Shown: in pieces, positions 15,917-23,977 of the stretch | How the letters are laid out: every line of letters begins with the position of its first letter | How positions within the stretch are numbered: the first letter of the stretch is position 1 | NCBI GenBank assembly: GCA_964404765.1 | Contig: CAYOLL010000065.1 | Span: 1 to 32,069, forward strand | Length of the DNA stretch: 32,069 nt | Origin: CAYOLL01 sp964404765 [NCBI: uncultured Gemmatimonadota bacterium] | GTDB taxonomy: Bacteria; 4572-55 | Reading direction: 5' to 3' | Notes under the pieces: generated by a model | Database searches by the model: none | The model's input: the letters and a program-made list of their open reading frames with translations, nothing else | What the model was told of the DNA's origin: nothing | Translations under genes and position numbers: made by a program

Positions 15917-15980
15917 GGAGTCGTGGAGTTTTGGAGCGCTGAAAACCCATTACTCCAACGCTCCATCACTCCACAACTCC
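15917..15980. repeat. imperfect 22-bp inverted repeat upstream of the transporter gene
   Basis: Bases 15917-15938 (GGAGTCGTGGAGTTTTGGAG...) and 15959-15980 pair with 19 of 22 matches around a 20-base loop rich in CTCCA units. It lies just beyond the stop of hmgA (15987) and before the transporter gene, so it can serve as the hmgA terminator. GGAGT-rich palindromes of this kind look like a repeat family. Confidence 0.6.
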
Positions 15981-15986
15981 AGGTTG

Positions 15987-17144
15987 TTATTCCAACCAGC
16001 TATACGGATACTTGGCGTCGTCCACTTCTTCCGCTTCTTTGGCTACGGTCAGCGGGCGGAAAGTGTCCACCATCACCGCGTATTCGACGGTTTCCTTCTT
16101 GCCGATGGAGCCTTCGTAGCGGCCGGGCTGCGGGCCGTGCGGCAGACCAAAAGGATGCAGGGTGATCGAGCCGTCGCTGACGCCCTTGCGACTCATAAAA
16201 TCGCCTTCCACGTAATACAAAACCTCGTCGCTGTCAATATTGGAGTGGGCGTACGGCGCGGGAATGGACAACTCATGATAGTCGAACAGGCGTGGGCAGA
16301 ACGAGCAAATCACAAAACCCGGCCCGTCAAAATGCTGATGCACGGGCGGCGGCTGATGCACCTTGCCGGTAATCGGCATAAAATCCTTGATGTTCATGGC
16401 CCAGGGATAATAAAAACCGTCCCAGCCGACTAAATCAAACGGATGATGGGCCAGATCGAAGTGTTGGATGCCGTCGTCCATCTTCAAGTAGATTGGGAAG
16501 CTGCCTTGCTCGTCGCGTGGCTCGACCCATTCCGGCGTGCGCATGTCGCGTTCGCAGAAGGGCGCGTGCTCCATCAATTGGCCGTATTTGTTGCGATAGC
16601 GCTTGGGGAATTCAATCGGCCCATACGCTTCGATGACGAACAACCGCACGTCTTTCAAATCATCAAAGTGCAGTTGATACAACAGGCCACCGGGAATGAC
16701 TAAGTAATCGCCCGGCCCGAAGGGAAGCCGCCCGAATTGGCTGTTCAACACGCCCGTGCCGTGATGGATGAACAGCACTTCGTCAGCCCGGCCGTTGCGG
16801 TAGAAGAAGTCGGCGTTCTCGGCTGGCGCGGCGGTGTAGAGCGCCACTTCCTTGTTGAACATGACCGGCCGCCGGCCACTCAGCCAGTTGCCTTTGGGCG
16901 CAAACTTGAACGTCTCCAAATGATAATGGCGATGTTCCCGCTTGTCGCGCGGGGCGATGCCAAAAGGCTGGAACTCGCCCACCTTGCGCACCTTGGTGGG
17001 CATGTGGAGGTGATAGACATTGGCGTAAATATCGGCAAAACCCTCGCGACTCATGAGCTGCTCGTAGTAGAGCTTGCCGTTTTTGTCGCGGTGTTGAATG
17101 TGACGCTTGGGCGGGATAGACCCGCGCTGGATGTAGAATGGCAT
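15987..17144 (-). CDS. hmgA: homogentisate 1,2-dioxygenase
   Basis: A 385-residue non-heme iron enzyme that opens homogentisate to maleylacetoacetate in tyrosine/phenylalanine breakdown. The bicupin fold is recognisable. The probable iron ligands are H300 and E307 in the stretch APYAHSNIDSDEVLYYVEGD and H336 in FGLPHGPQPG; H268 and H271 in VHQHFDG may assist. The length and the N-terminus MPFYIQRGSIPPKRHIQHRD are typical of the bacterial short-form family. An AAGGAGA site precedes the ATG. The first 65 coding bases are duplicated at 22947-23011. No other tyrosine-degradation gene is in the window. Confidence 0.92.
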   Translation of the reverse strand: MPFYIQRGSIPPKRHIQHRDKNGKLYYEQLMSREGFADIYANVYHLHMPTKVRKVGEFQPFGIAPRDKREHRHYHLETFKFAPKGNWLSGRRPVMFNKEVALYTAAPAENADFFYRNGRADEVLFIHHGTGVLNSQFGRLPFGPGDYLVIPGGLLYQLHFDDLKDVRLFVIEAYGPIEFPKRYRNKYGQLMEHAPFCERDMRTPEWVEPRDEQGSFPIYLKMDDGIQHFDLAHHPFDLVGWDGFYYPWAMNIKDFMPITGKVHQPPPVHQHFDGPGFVICSFCPRLFDYHELSIPAPYAHSNIDSDEVLYYVEGDFMSRKGVSDGSITLHPFGLPHGPQPGRYEGSIGKKETVEYAVMVDTFRPLTVAKEAEEVDDAKYPYSWLE

Positions 17145-17169
17145 AAAAGGTCTCCTTGTGTGATAAAAG

Positions 17170-20100
17170 TCATCTTTGAGAAATCAGTACGCTTTGTGCA
17201 CAGGCATTAACAAAATAATTAGATAGCTTTTGCTTCTCAGAAGTATTGTCTATAAAACATACGGCTACCTTGTTGTAAAGATATCCCCGTTTTTCCTCGG
17301 ATTCTATTGCAACTAATGTTGCGGCAATCTGTTTTAGAAGTTCATCAATGGCTTTATCATTGCGTGATAAAAATTTCTGTATGTAAATGCCCTGAAATAT
17401 TGACCATAACTTTGAATTAACAGGGCAACATCCTAATTGTGGGTCACTTTCTTCTTCAATAATGCCACAAGTAACGATAAATGAATGGATGAAGTGACGT
17501 TGATACGAAATGTTTCGTGTATCAGCAATGATAGCCTTTGTTAGGCACATTTCCCAAACTGTTGCAATCAATATATCAGGGATTTTATAAGTGCTTTGCA
17601 TGATCAACATGTATTTAACAAAATCCGAAAGTTGCTTTAAGCCTATTTTAATATCCTTATGTTCATCCCATAAAGCATCAACAAACGACTTGAATAATTC
17701 GTTATTGAATAACTCCTGAGAAATAGCCTCCCGATCCATTTGGGCATAATCTTTTCCTTGAAGAGGTCTTAGAATATCATCGAAAAAGAGTTTGACTCCA
17801 CTGGTATTCCAACGGCATAATTTCGATAAACATTCAATAGCAGTACGGTCTTCAATAACTCTTTTTTGCCGCATTGCATTTATAGTATCCAACGTGCACA
17901 AAGAATGTTGGTTATAATTATCACCGACAACATACTGTCGGGTAATAACATCATCAGAATAAAACGTATAGCCACGTTCTTGAACTATCGCCTTGAGTTC
18001 CTCAAGGTTTTCCTCTGTGAAATTCAACAATAACTTTTGTTGACCATTATCTCCGGGTTGTTGAATTTTAGTTATATGGTTGGCTAAGCATTTTACTATC
18101 GCAGAAGATGTTTCGAAGAATGGGGAGATTGTTTTATGAGTGCTCAATTGTTGAAATCGAATAATAGTTTGTTTAGCAATCGCAACTTTATCAAACAATT
18201 GAAATAGACTATTCATTAGACCCAAATCATGCAATACAAGAATTGCCACATCGTCTAAGAGAGGTGTTTTGTTGGCAACATCTTTAGCATTTTTAACCTC
18301 ATAATTACCAACCGTCAGACGCAAGTGATACATCATGTTCATCTTATTTGAATTTTTTGTCATCTCCCACTGAATAAGTAAATCACTCGCATTTGAGGTG
18401 TAGATCTGCCTAAGAGCATAAGGCACGGAAAGGTCACCCCAATTTATTAAATGAGCAATGCGATCTTGCCATTTTCGTTGAGTCTGATTTATTCCGGTAA
18501 TATTCTCTAAAAGAGTATAAATTTGATTTGAAGATGCATTATTGGGTAAATGGATTAACCGAAGTGTTTGTGAATTCGGAAAGTTTTGAGTGAAGGCGTG
18601 TAGACGGCGGGTGAATTCTTGTTGCTTCTGTTCTGAAATTGTGTCGGCATAAAACTGAGTTGCACCGATATAAAAATGAATGAATGCCGCTTCTTCATTC
18701 TCGTTGCTTTGATCGCACAACTGCCCATAATGCCAAGAGTAATCTAATAGCATGGGGCTTTTATAATCTATCAGCATTTCAAGCTGATAGATTAATCTGA
18801 GAAATCGGGCTTTTTCTTTTATCGATTTGCTTTTCGCATACAGAGACTGGATAGAACTTTTAGCTTGTTGAGTAAAGCCGCATCTGGCAGATAAATGGGC
18901 ATAATATTCTATAGTGAGGTCGTCAGATTTTGAAGTGAAGTCAATAGACTCGAAAAGAGTTAATGCGGATGGCGTATCACCTTTTTGATCAAGGGCCATC
19001 GCTTTTATTCCAAGCAAACGTGTCTTTCTTCCAAATCGTTGAATACCTTTGGTAATCACATGCTCAAGCGTATTCCAGCTTTTTAATGTTGCATAAGCTT
19101 GACAGATATGAATTAACTCATCTTCATCAACATCTCGGGTTGCAAAAATTGCTACAGCAACTTCCAAAATTTTTTGCGCTCCCACAGCATCAAAGGCACT
19201 CAAAGCATGAAACAGGTTGGCTAATAAGCCGTTATCCCGGTTACCCTTTTTAAAAAGGGTATATAAATTTTCCAGAGTCGCTTCATTTGCAAATACATTT
19301 TCATTTTTTTCTTTAAAATTTTCATGAAGTTGTAATAAGCTGTCTGAATTAGGCTGTTCTTTGAGCAAAGTTAAGAACAACTCAGCTTCTGAAGTTCGTA
19401 ACATCTCATCTGCACATTGTGCCGCTATAGCTAACACCACCTGATAATTTTCAGGTTTTTCGTCTATTAACTGCTTATAATTTTCTTTTACTAATTCAAC
19501 AAGCTTTAATTTTTCATTGCGACAATATTGTAAGAATACTTCATGGATAATGGTTTCAGGTGTTCTCAGTAAATTCTTAAGAGTCTCCTCAACGACCTCA
19601 TTATCTTGGATATAGTGACCCATATACAGCAATGTTTTTTGAAAGAATTCGATATGAGGGTGTTGCCAGGCAACTTCTTTCATTTGTATATAGATCGTGT
19701 TATACTCGTTGAGGTAACACCCCAAGATCGCGCTTATGTCGTAAATGAGTTTTAACTCTACCGGATAGCCAAGTTCTACGGTTAATTGCCAGCATTCTTT
19801 TATTGCATCCCAAGATTTTCTGGCAGCAACCACATCCATGTTTGGTAGGCCGGAAAAGGGAATAGAAAGACTTGATCGTCCTAATGTAGCTTGATTGAAA
19901 TAAGAGCGGGCCTCAAAGCTTTTTAGCAAAAATTTTTGCCGTATGCTGATGCGAAGCTCTGTAAAAGCTTGTTGTGCTAACGCCGTAGATTTTTCATAGT
20001 TTTCTGACAAATAATAAATCATAACTTTTACAACAATCACATCTGTATCATTCTGCCCGGCAATTGTGGCTAATGCATCATCAAACTGCTTAAGATTTGC

Positions 20101-21138
20101 TAACAACTGTGCTCTCAAATTAATAAAGCGGACATTTGTTTCCTTTTTGATGTTACAAAGAGTTTCTTCGACAATTTTTGCATCAAACAGATGTCTCAAA
20201 ACTCTGTGCTCATAATATGAAAATCGGTATTTAACATTTTCAGAAAAAAGGTTGTGCGCTTTTTGATAAAACTCTTCACTTTTTACAAAATCATCTTCGT
20301 AATCAAAAAATTTAGCTCTCAAGTAAAAATATTCTGCCTTTTCATGTTTGTTATCAACGCCATCAACATTTTTCTCAATATCTGTTAATTCCTTTTTAGC
20401 AGATGAATACTCATTTCTCGCTAATCTTTGGGCAACACTTTTTAGCTGACCCGCAAAGCTATCAGCAGGCGTGTTAACCCAAGGATCGTCATTTTCTGCT
20501 AATATCGCTTTTAGATAACTTTCAGGGGATGTGCTTATGCGCTGAGTTAATGATGTGACAACGGTCATTACATCCGTTTTTTTCGACTCAATTGCTTTTT
20601 TGAAATTGGAAACCGCAATGCGTTCTTTATATCTCTGTTCTAAATACGGTAAGATGTCAAGTTCTCTGTGCAAAACATTGACTGTCGGAATATGTAGCGT
20701 AGGCATAGAATCTGGTTTTCCCAGATGATCTAGATTTTCATGACTATCCCGTAATTTTTCCAGCACTTCGGGCAGCCAAAGATAGTAGACTTTACAATCA
20801 CGAGGGTCTTTATCGGAGATTAGGTCAGCAAAAGCCAGCAATACTGGAGCTTCGGCTCGAAGAAAACCATTTAGTGTAGAGACCTTTATTTTTGCAAGCG
20901 AATAAAGATTACCATTATTAATAAGTTTTGAGGATCTCGAACCCTTTACTTGCACAAGAAACAAATATTCAAACTTGTTGTCTGGAAAGTATTGAATAAG
21001 CTTGTCAAATCCAATATCGTCATCTCCTTCCAAAGGTTTTGAGGACCAACTGCGCGGAATATTCGACTCAAAAGCTTTCACAGCATCAGACCCAATTTCT
21101 TGGGATTCGTTATGCACAGGCATGTTTGCACTCAACAT
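17170..21138 (-). CDS. giant DUF4365-TPR protein, candidate defence effector
   Basis: A 1322-residue soluble protein. Residues about 10-150 match the DUF4365 nuclease-like domain: EGDDDIGFDKLIQYF, with acidic D41/D45, and LFLVQVKGS, with Q63 and K65, which form a PD-(D/E)XK-type centre (D...QxK). From about residue 200 to 900 the sequence is helical, with repeated TPR-like units (for example AEYFYLRAKFFDYEDDFVKS, then EEFYQKAHNLF). The last 400 residues are helical without a recognised domain. DUF4365 domains occur in proteins of anti-phage islands, and TPR arrays often act as sensors. A GGGA site precedes ATG 21138. The gene is visibly more AT-rich than hmgA, only 25 bases downstream, which supports transfer. 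No partner gene is evident, so it may act alone. Confidence 0.85.
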   Translation of the reverse strand: MLSANMPVHNESQEIGSDAVKAFESNIPRSWSSKPLEGDDDIGFDKLIQYFPDNKFEYLFLVQVKGSRSSKLINNGNLYSLAKIKVSTLNGFLRAEAPVLLAFADLISDKDPRDCKVYYLWLPEVLEKLRDSHENLDHLGKPDSMPTLHIPTVNVLHRELDILPYLEQRYKERIAVSNFKKAIESKKTDVMTVVTSLTQRISTSPESYLKAILAENDDPWVNTPADSFAGQLKSVAQRLARNEYSSAKKELTDIEKNVDGVDNKHEKAEYFYLRAKFFDYEDDFVKSEEFYQKAHNLFSENVKYRFSYYEHRVLRHLFDAKIVEETLCNIKKETNVRFINLRAQLLANLKQFDDALATIAGQNDTDVIVVKVMIYYLSENYEKSTALAQQAFTELRISIRQKFLLKSFEARSYFNQATLGRSSLSIPFSGLPNMDVVAARKSWDAIKECWQLTVELGYPVELKLIYDISAILGCYLNEYNTIYIQMKEVAWQHPHIEFFQKTLLYMGHYIQDNEVVEETLKNLLRTPETIIHEVFLQYCRNEKLKLVELVKENYKQLIDEKPENYQVVLAIAAQCADEMLRTSEAELFLTLLKEQPNSDSLLQLHENFKEKNENVFANEATLENLYTLFKKGNRDNGLLANLFHALSAFDAVGAQKILEVAVAIFATRDVDEDELIHICQAYATLKSWNTLEHVITKGIQRFGRKTRLLGIKAMALDQKGDTPSALTLFESIDFTSKSDDLTIEYYAHLSARCGFTQQAKSSIQSLYAKSKSIKEKARFLRLIYQLEMLIDYKSPMLLDYSWHYGQLCDQSNENEEAAFIHFYIGATQFYADTISEQKQQEFTRRLHAFTQNFPNSQTLRLIHLPNNASSNQIYTLLENITGINQTQRKWQDRIAHLINWGDLSVPYALRQIYTSNASDLLIQWEMTKNSNKMNMMYHLRLTVGNYEVKNAKDVANKTPLLDDVAILVLHDLGLMNSLFQLFDKVAIAKQTIIRFQQLSTHKTISPFFETSSAIVKCLANHITKIQQPGDNGQQKLLLNFTEENLEELKAIVQERGYTFYSDDVITRQYVVGDNYNQHSLCTLDTINAMRQKRVIEDRTAIECLSKLCRWNTSGVKLFFDDILRPLQGKDYAQMDREAISQELFNNELFKSFVDALWDEHKDIKIGLKQLSDFVKYMLIMQSTYKIPDILIATVWEMCLTKAIIADTRNISYQRHFIHSFIVTCGIIEEESDPQLGCCPVNSKLWSIFQGIYIQKFLSRNDKAIDELLKQIAATLVAIESEEKRGYLYNKVAVCFIDNTSEKQKLSNYFVNACAQSVLISQR

Positions 21139-21195
21139 TATTTTATCCCTTTTGAAGGTGTATAACCTTTTGTAAAGATATACGGTGAAAATGCA

Positions 21196-21367
21196 TTATT
21201 GCCATTGCTCAAGCCAACCCAACTGCTCCGCCGTTTTCCGGCACCGGGCAACCTCGCGCCGCGCCAATCCGCTGCAAAACCTCATCCAAATCAACGCCCG
21301 CTGTCAGCAGCACACAGGCGGCAATCAAGGACGACCGGCCAAAGCTTTGCCGGCAATGAACGGTCAT
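21196..21367 (-). pseudogene. 3' fragment of a CX5R phosphatase (copy 1)
   Basis: This stretch repeats the 3' half of the intact phosphatase gene at 21855-22391 in the same orientation. It retains VHCRQSFGRSSLIAACVLLT and DLDEVLQRIGAARGCPVPE, then shifts frame by one extra A and stops. An ATG at 21367 opens the fragment, four bases after the HicA stop begins. The catalytic C-x5-R is preserved, but the N-terminal half with the general acid is absent, so activity is not expected. Confidence 0.85.
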
Positions 21368-21368
21368 A

Positions 21369-21587
21369 TTATGCGGCCAGCCATTCATCGGGCGTTATAT
21401 GTGCTTGCTTCAAAAGCTCTTTGACAAACTCGCCGGAAATTGATTTACCGTGCGGGTTCGGAATGATCTGCCGATGGCCGCCGCGTTTCATATAACTATG
21501 CTTGCCCCCGCTAAATGGCCCATTGAAACCCAGACGACGGAGCTTGCGAACCAACTCCTCACGGAAGCACGGCGAAATCTTAGGCAT
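21369..21587 (-). CDS. hicA: HicA mRNA interferase toxin
   Basis: A 72-residue toxin of the HicA family (double-stranded RNA-binding-like fold) that cleaves mRNA. The catalytic histidine is H30 in FSGGKHSYMKRGG, followed by IIPNPHGKSISGEFVKELLK, the usual C-terminal helix. ATG 21587 overlaps the hicB stop by eight bases; ATG 21596 is an alternative. The order hicB-hicA on the same strand is a common reverse arrangement. The stop abuts the phosphatase 3' fragment. Confidence 0.9.
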   Translation of the reverse strand: MPKISPCFREELVRKLRRLGFNGPFSGGKHSYMKRGGHRQIIPNPHGKSISGEFVKELLKQAHITPDEWLAA

Positions 21588-21882
21588 AGACGGCATCCTC
21601 AACCGCCGCGGGCGATTCCAACTGCTCAAAGGCAACCGCCAATTGCAGTCCATTCACTACCGGCATGTCTTCGCCTTCCCGCAAACCCACGGTAATCCAC
21701 AGATCAATGGCATCCAGCAAATTGGCGCGGGCCTCTTCAAAATTGTCGCCCTGAGTCATGCAACCGGGTAAGGCCGGCACAAATGCCACGACGCAATCCA
21801 GCTTTTTATCCTTTTTGTACTCAGCCGTTTTGAGCAATTCGGCGACATAATCTTTTAAACAGACAAACTTTCGGTGTCCCAT
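21580..21882 (-). CDS. hicB: HicB-family antitoxin
   Basis: A 100-residue antitoxin with a partial RNase-H-like HicB fold: VVAFVPALPGCMTQGDNFEEARANLLDAID is the classic core. The C-terminal part (QLAVAFEQLESPAAVEDAVYA) lacks an obvious ribbon-helix-helix, so DNA binding is uncertain. A GGGGAG site precedes ATG 21882. The gene starts 28 bases inside the phosphatase gene's end, binding the toxin-antitoxin pair to the upstream three-gene operon. Confidence 0.9.
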   Translation of the reverse strand: MGHRKFVCLKDYVAELLKTAEYKKDKKLDCVVAFVPALPGCMTQGDNFEEARANLLDAIDLWITVGLREGEDMPVVNGLQLAVAFEQLESPAAVEDAVYA

Positions 21883-22391
21883 TCAACTCCCCTCGATCTG
21901 TGATGCAAAATTTTAGCCGCTTTCAACCACCTCACCTGCTCCGCCGTCTCCGGCACGGGGCAACCTCGCGCCGCGCCAATCCGCTGCAACGCCTCGTCCA
22001 AATCAACGCCTGCTGTCAACAGCACACAAGCGGCAATCAACGACGACCGGCCAATGCTTTGCCGACAATGAACGGCCACATTTTTGCCAGCGGTTAGACG
22101 ATCCGCTAATTTCCGGGCCAATTCCAGCGTCTTTTCGGGCGAGGCCGGTGTTTGGCGATCCGGAATGGGAAAGCTGACAAATTCAATTCCGGCGGCGCGG
22201 CACAAATTCCCTTCATCTTCCAACGCAAATTCAGCGGTCTCCACCGGCAGCAGGGCGGAGACGATTACATCTAAACCGGCTTGCCGCCAGGCTTTGACTT
22301 CGTCCGCCAGCCAATCGCCGCCGCGCGGACGAGGCACAATGGCCAATTTTCCCGGCCACGGTCCGGTGATCCAATAACATTGCGTTTTCAT
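21855..22391 (-). CDS. dual-specificity/tyrosine phosphatase-like protein (CX5R)
   Basis: A 178-residue cysteine phosphatase. The P-loop is VHCRQSIGRSS, with nucleophile C109 and R115, and the probable general acid is D78 in FPIPDRQTP. The N-terminus LAIVPRPRGGDWLADEVKAW is typical of a bacterial subfamily annotated as dual-specificity or cyclin-dependent-kinase-inhibitor-3-like phosphatases. Its ATG overlaps the stop of the ParB-like gene by four bases (ATGA), and it overlaps hicB by 28 bases. Two damaged copies lie at 21196-21367 and 29478-29909, so the gene has multiplied locally. Its substrate is unknown; a role as reversing enzyme for a modification made by its operon partners is speculation. 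Confidence 0.85.
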   Translation of the reverse strand: MKTQCYWITGPWPGKLAIVPRPRGGDWLADEVKAWRQAGLDVIVSALLPVETAEFALEDEGNLCRAAGIEFVSFPIPDRQTPASPEKTLELARKLADRLTAGKNVAVHCRQSIGRSSLIAACVLLTAGVDLDEALQRIGAARGCPVPETAEQVRWLKAAKILHHRSRGVEWDTESLSV

Positions 22392-22633
22392 ACGTTGTCC
22401 TTTGCCAAAGTTTCTCGCGGCAAGGCGTCGATGTCAATCCCGCGCTCCTGCAATATCTTCAACCGATGGTGTCCATCCATCACCATGCCGTCCGGCCTTG
22501 CTTTAAGGGCGCCGGGCCGTCCGGGTTTGAGCGAGTCCAAGATTTCCGGCGTCGTCAACCGACGATATTGATTCAACTTGGCTGAACTGAGTGAAAGTTC
22601 TGTGTGCAAGAATTGAAGTGGCGGTAGATTCAC
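22388..22633 (-). CDS. minimal ParB/sulfiredoxin-like domain protein
   Basis: An 81-residue protein consisting almost only of a ParB-like core. Residues 9-35 supply a degenerate start (LHTELSLSSAKLNQYRRLTTPEIL in two blocks), and DGHHRLKIL (53-61) is the nucleotide-binding motif shared by ParB CTPases, sulfiredoxin and free serine kinase. The DNA-binding helix-turn-helix of ParB is absent. It overlaps the MNT gene by four bases and the phosphatase gene by four bases, so all three are translated together. Possible roles are a small kinase/NTPase or an antitoxin-like partner of the MNT protein; neither is shown. Confidence 0.75.
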   Translation of the reverse strand: MNLPPLQFLHTELSLSSAKLNQYRRLTTPEILDSLKPGRPGALKARPDGMVMDGHHRLKILQERGIDIDALPRETLAKDNV

Positions 22634-22923
22634 AGATAGACCACCTCGCGCAAGATTTGCTCTTTCAGCTCGGGCCGCAGCACCGCTTTGCGCACCAAAT
22701 CCACCGGTATACCCAGTAAATTTTCTAAATGATCTTCCAGGCCGTAAAAGTCAAACAAACCGGGCACTTCGTCAAACTCGACCAGAATATCCACGTCGCT
22801 GACCGACGTTTGCTGCTGCCGCGCATACGAGCCGAAAATGCCCAGTTCGCGGATATGGTATTGCCGTCGGAGATCGGCTAACTGCGCTGTGAGGACTGTT
22901 TTAATTTCGGGAAGCGGTTTCAT
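22630..22923 (-). CDS. MNT-domain nucleotidyltransferase (MntA-like)
   Basis: A 97-residue minimal nucleotidyltransferase. The motif GIFGSYARQQQTSVSDVDIL gives G31-S32 and the metal aspartates D43 and D45; the third carboxylate is D75 in GIPVDLVRK. MntA proteins normally adenylylate and neutralise a HEPN toxin encoded next to them, but no HEPN gene follows here; a ParB-like gene overlaps its end instead. GAGGAA lies eight bases before ATG 22923. The 5' fragment of hmgA with its strong ribosome binding site lies immediately upstream. Confidence 0.88.
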   Translation of the reverse strand: MKPLPEIKTVLTAQLADLRRQYHIRELGIFGSYARQQQTSVSDVDILVEFDEVPGLFDFYGLEDHLENLLGIPVDLVRKAVLRPELKEQILREVVYL

Positions 22924-22946
22924 GGTTATTCCTCACATAGTGATGC

Positions 22947-23011
22947 TTTTTGTCGCGGTGTTGAATGTGGCGCTTGGGCGGGATGGACCCGCGTTGGACG
23001 TAGAATGGCAT
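22947..23011 (-). pseudogene. duplicated 5' end of hmgA
   Basis: Sixty-five bases match the first coding bases of hmgA (17080-17144) with four mismatches, in the same orientation. They encode MPFYVQRGSIPPKRHIQHRD and are preceded by a GGAGG-type ribosome binding site. The frame runs on for about 16 further codons over the MNT start and then stops, so it would make a 36-residue leader peptide. Together with the intact gene it flanks the 17170-22923 cargo. Confidence 0.85.
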
Positions 23012-23065
23012 GGTGGCCTCCTCTCAGGTAGTGGGTTACTTTTCGGACGGTATTTTTCCTAAACT

Positions 23066-23272
23066 TCAAAGCAGAAATGATGTTGCACGTGTCAAAGCAA
23101 CAGACAATTCCACGAAAGTCGTCGGTTGCAGTTTTTCAAAATCCACCTGCCCGACTTTGACGTAGCGCCAAGTGTCCACCTCATGGCGAATGGCCGGGAC
23201 ACACGGCGCGGTGGACAGGCGTTCGGAGAGATCGAACATATCGGTTGTTGATGTTGTTTTGCGACGGGGCAT
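23066..23272 (-). pseudogene. probable N-terminal remnant of a restriction (Res/helicase) subunit
   Basis: A 68-codon frame with a GGAAG site before ATG 23272. Residues 14-36 (DLSERLSTAPCVPAIRHEV followed by DTWR) look like the N-terminus of large type III-like restriction subunits (pattern APCVPAIR..V..WR), which normally run on for some 800 residues. Here the sequence changes character and stops after 32 more residues. It follows ptuB by 27 bases in an operon that begins with a type III-like methyltransferase, the expected partner. Identification rests on family memory, so it may instead be a small unrelated gene. Confidence 0.45.
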
Positions 23273-23299
23273 GATTTTTCTTCCAAATGAGGTTAGCGG

Positions 23300-23977
23300 T
23301 TAAATTTTGCCACCGGGTCGTGGAGTGGGTTGAAAATGATTATTGAAGCACGACAAGCATGTTCCAGGAAAAGCGTTGACCAGACGTTTGCGCATATCGT
23401 CATCATCTGCAAATACCGTCACCCAAATAGACCAAAAGCCACGCGCAATCGCCGTTTCGATAATCTGCTCACGAAAAGCAATCGTGTCATTGGCCATGAG
23501 TCTTGCTTTTGAACGCTTAGCCACTTCTAAAGTAGTCCCCCGTTGCTCCCATCGCATATCTTTAGAGCTGAATTTTCGATGACCGGGTTTTCGATCCAAA
23601 CCAACAAGTTCAAGGGATTTTTGAGCAATACCTATTTGAACAAAATTCAATTTGGAATTTGGTCTGATTATGCCATCTGGTAAATATTCAAATGCCAAAG
23701 CAGTATTGTCCTGATCCGGCCAATAGCAGGCATCTAATCTTACGGCTTTTTTGCCTTTAATTGAGTTGCAGTTTTTACAGGCCAGTAAGAAATTTTCCCA
23801 TTTTAAAGCTAAACTTCTTTTACGACTTTTCGGCTGGATATGTTCAACAGCAATTGAATCGGCTATGTAACGCTCACAATAAGAGCAATAGCGTCCAATT
23901 CGCGTTTCTAAAAAAGGAAGGGCCGCTGTATATTCCTGAAAGGCTTGCGGCGATGCGCCTTTATCTACGGGTCTCAT
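23300..23977 (-). CDS. ptuB: Septu HNH nuclease PtuB (TIGR02646-like)
   Basis: A 225-residue HNH endonuclease. The zinc/HNH core is CSYCERYI (C31, C34), VEHIQPKS (E45-H46), ENFLLACKNCNSIKGKK (N62, C67, C70, N71 and K76). In Septu defence the HNH protein PtuB forms a complex with the ATPase PtuA and degrades nucleic acid on phage infection. The ATG overlaps the ptuA stop by four bases (ATGA), the usual Septu arrangement. The N-terminal 25 residues and the C-terminal 140 residues are typical of the TIGR02646 type. The catalytic set appears intact. Confidence 0.88.
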   Translation of the reverse strand: MRPVDKGASPQAFQEYTAALPFLETRIGRYCSYCERYIADSIAVEHIQPKSRKRSLALKWENFLLACKNCNSIKGKKAVRLDACYWPDQDNTALAFEYLPDGIIRPNSKLNFVQIGIAQKSLELVGLDRKPGHRKFSSKDMRWEQRGTTLEVAKRSKARLMANDTIAFREQIIETAIARGFWSIWVTVFADDDDMRKRLVNAFPGTCLSCFNNHFQPTPRPGGKI

